DNA of 10,000 nt from Actinidia chinensis. Lineage: Eukaryota > Streptophyta > Magnoliopsida > Ericales > Actinidiaceae. Within the stretch, counting starts at the first letter, position 1; every line of letters starts with the position of its first letter. Below are positions 8,719 to 10,000 of this stretch, piece after piece. The notes beneath the pieces were generated by a model. It did no database searches. It saw nothing but the letters and a program-made list of their open reading frames with translations, and was not told where the DNA came from. The stretch lies in the NCBI GenBank assembly GCA_009663005.1, contig VIGQ01002113.1, positions 1-10,000 on the forward strand, given 5' to 3'. A program made the position numbers and the translations under genes.

Positions 8719-8733
8719 GGCAAAAAAAATGCC
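8719..8733 (-). promoter_or_regulatory. U5 hairpin of copia LTR
   Basis: GGCA and TGCC pair across an A/T loop, flanked by CGTGGATGT and GAACACGTAATCTTG on the - strand. This hairpin lies in the conserved U5 block that identifies plant copia LTRs. A role in 3'-end formation or reverse transcription is inference. Confidence 0.5.
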
Positions 8734-8788
8734 ACATCCACGGAGAGGAGAAACAAATAAATTCACATCACAGAAATGAATTACAATG

Positions 8789-8834
<46 letters not shown>

Positions 8835-9033
8835 ATCTCTCACCATCTCACTGTCTTATATCAGATCCTCAAAGCTACCAATTCTAGCCCACTCTCTGAC
8901 AGATCTTGTGCTCTCGGTGCTCTCACTATCACTCCCCAGCCCTTTGCACACAGCATTTTGATGTGTGCCCCCAACAAAGCCCACAACCCTTACATTTCGC
9001 TGCACCCATGCTCTTCTCTCTGGCACATCTCTG

Positions 9034-9041
9034 TATTTATA
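9034..9041 (-). promoter_or_regulatory. TATA box of copia LTR
   Basis: The - strand reads GGCCTATAAATACAGAG, a textbook plant TATA context. It lies about 254 bases into the LTR and predicts a transcription start near 9005. Confidence 0.65.
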
Positions 9042-9299
9042 GGCCACAAAAGAGACGATGAGCCACGGCTGAGATCACAGGCCTCATTTGGACTTCTTCG
9101 GCAAGTCTTGTTGACAGTTTCTCTATCGGCCATACTTTCGTCCTCCGCTAAAATTAGAGACTTTGTCTATGATTTGTAATGAAATGGCTGCTCTGGAAGA
9201 GGAATGAATGTAAGGATTGGCAAGGCTTTGGGCCTTGGGCCCTTCATGGGTTTGAGGATATTCAAATTTGGCCTCATATGGGCTGGACTCCAACAATAT

Positions 9300-9314
9300 C
9301 CCCCTCCAGCCCCA
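9300..9314 (-). other. Polypurine tract of copia element
   Basis: The - strand reads TGGGGCTGGAGGGGG, then ATAT, then the LTR start TGTTGG. The purine-rich run beside the LTR marks the 3' end of the element interior. Confidence 0.7.
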
Positions 9315-9783
9315 TTGGAGGGTACTCTGCATTCGTCAAGTTATCAATCCCCGACAACTTCTAGTCCAACTCCCTGTAAGACTCAAGACAGTACAGAGAT
9401 ACGTTACCCTCATCGGCGGGCAACTTCACTTCCACTGAGTGAATGGCACTTCCAAAACCTGAAGTGCCTGCACCTTCTCAATAGGTGCTGCTCCCCCCCC
9501 ACCAGGGTGCGCTGCAAAAAGTACGGCGCTTGCCAAGTCGTCGTGGACTCCATCCTCCTCCTTTGTGTTGCAACAATGGAAGACGATCACCATCACTTAT
9601 CTTGAGCGAAGAGACTCGTTCGGCGAGTTGCGCTGTCGTTGTGCATCGGACCTGTCTCTCTCCTCTGAGCTTATTCATGGACCATCATGCACTGGTTCAA
9701 ATTCTCGTGTTGCAGGACTTCGCACGTATCCCAAAGCATACTCTTGCGCTCATTGTTCCACTGTGGATCCTTCAAGTACATCA

Positions 9784-9815
<32 letters not shown>

Positions 9816-10000
9816 TGTGCAAACGGTTGCTTCTTTCGTCCATCCCATCTTGCTAAATACCACTGGAACCTATGTCGGACGAGCCCCTATCTGGAAATTT
9901 CCCTCAGTCGGTATAGCCTTCCAGTCTTCTTCTCGTGTCAGCTTCTCCTGTTTCCCTTGGAAAACTTGAGTGTTCCTCCACAGCCTTCAAGCTTCGTCGC
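9315..10000 (-). pseudogene. Interior of copia-type element, broken unidentified coding sequence
   Basis: On the - strand one frame carries protein-like blocks split by stops: WRNTQVFQGKQEKL (near 9980), then HAKQAQEYLIDVLEGSTVE (near 9790), then a 56-codon open stretch at 9596-9429 containing DGVHDDLASAVLFAAHPGG. A second frame is open from about 9480 down to a TAG at 9363-9361 and contains EVKLPADEGNVSLYCLESY. Beyond the stop it continues as GIDNLTNAEYPPMG into the PPT. Several stops and at least one frame change mean it is not an intact gene. I see no reverse transcriptase or RNase H motif, although the end of pol normally lies just before a copia PPT. It could be a non-autonomous element, a decayed pol tail too diverged to recognise, or captured sequence. 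The + strand frames here (9204-9605, 9485-9856, 9565-9969) show no known family and look like shadows. The element continues past the window. Confidence 0.35.

Larger units (their letters stand above)
8644..9295 (-). mobile_element. Copia-type 3' LTR on the - strand
   Basis: The ends are TGTTG at 8644 and CAACA at 9295, a perfect 5-bp inverted terminal repeat typical of Ty1/copia LTRs. On the - strand the LTR starts TGTTGGAGTCCAGCCCATAT. A TATA box lies 254 bases in (9041-9034). Near its far end it carries CTCCGTGGATGTGGCA, an A/T spacer, then TGCCGAACACGTAATCTTG, the conserved U5 pattern of many plant copia LTRs. A polypurine tract abuts its start at 9300-9314, so this is the 3' LTR and the element continues to the right. 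The bases beyond its end at 8643 do not resemble a tRNA primer site, which fits. Bases 8639-8643 (CCAAC) would be one target-site copy; the other is outside the window. Frames at 8776-8961, 8856-9047 and 8958-9179 fall inside the LTR and are not genes. Confidence 0.82.

Noticed and set aside
8776..9179. Three small frames with CT-rich, Ser/Leu-rich translations
   Set aside because: They all lie inside the copia LTR. The TATA box, U5 motif and terminal repeats explain this segment.
9204..9969. + strand frames of 123-134 aa
   Set aside because: The first starts inside the LTR and crosses the PPT. All show no known family, and the element runs on the - strand, so they are best explained as shadows.

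Overview
The window looks like nuclear, intergenic DNA of a flowering plant. It is mostly AT-rich and full of short repeats, and it holds no convincing intact host gene. The longest open frames (134 and 146 aa) lie inside retrotransposon remnants. The recognisable content is debris of three LTR retrotransposons, identified by LTR ends, polypurine tracts (PPTs), TATA boxes and short conserved LTR motifs read by eye. The species cannot be named from the sequence.

Left block (1-2013): the 3' end of a Ty3/gypsy element on the + strand. A PPT at 1287-1300 runs straight into an LTR at about 1301-2013 with a TATA box and the plant R-U5 motif. Upstream of it, on the opposite strand, is a decayed reading frame (37-702) resembling the plant 'putative gypsy type transposon' domain. 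An antisense ORF between pol and the 3' LTR is a trait of the Tat lineage. Frameshifts and an in-frame stop show it is dead.

Middle (2014-8640): mostly AT-rich sequence without genes. It contains a tandem repeat family at 2581-2998, a 32-bp duplication at 3074-3137, a second gypsy LTR on the - strand (about 3488-4166) with a short PPT remnant, a foldback repeat near 4627-4778, small hairpins, homopolymer C runs, and a small inverted-repeat element near 8411-8534.

Right block (8644-10000): a complete Ty1/copia-type LTR on the - strand (8644-9295, ends TGTTG...CAACA) with its PPT at 9300-9314. This makes it the 3' LTR of an element whose interior extends right, past the window edge. The visible interior (9296-10000) shows broken, protein-like - strand frames. 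None of them shows the reverse transcriptase or RNase H end expected there, so this is either a non-autonomous element or one carrying unidentified sequence.

All three LTRs keep a PPT on their U3 side, so all three are 3' LTR ends, one on + and two on -. No new biological system is evident. The points most worth a second look are the antisense frame and the unidentified interior next to the copia LTR.
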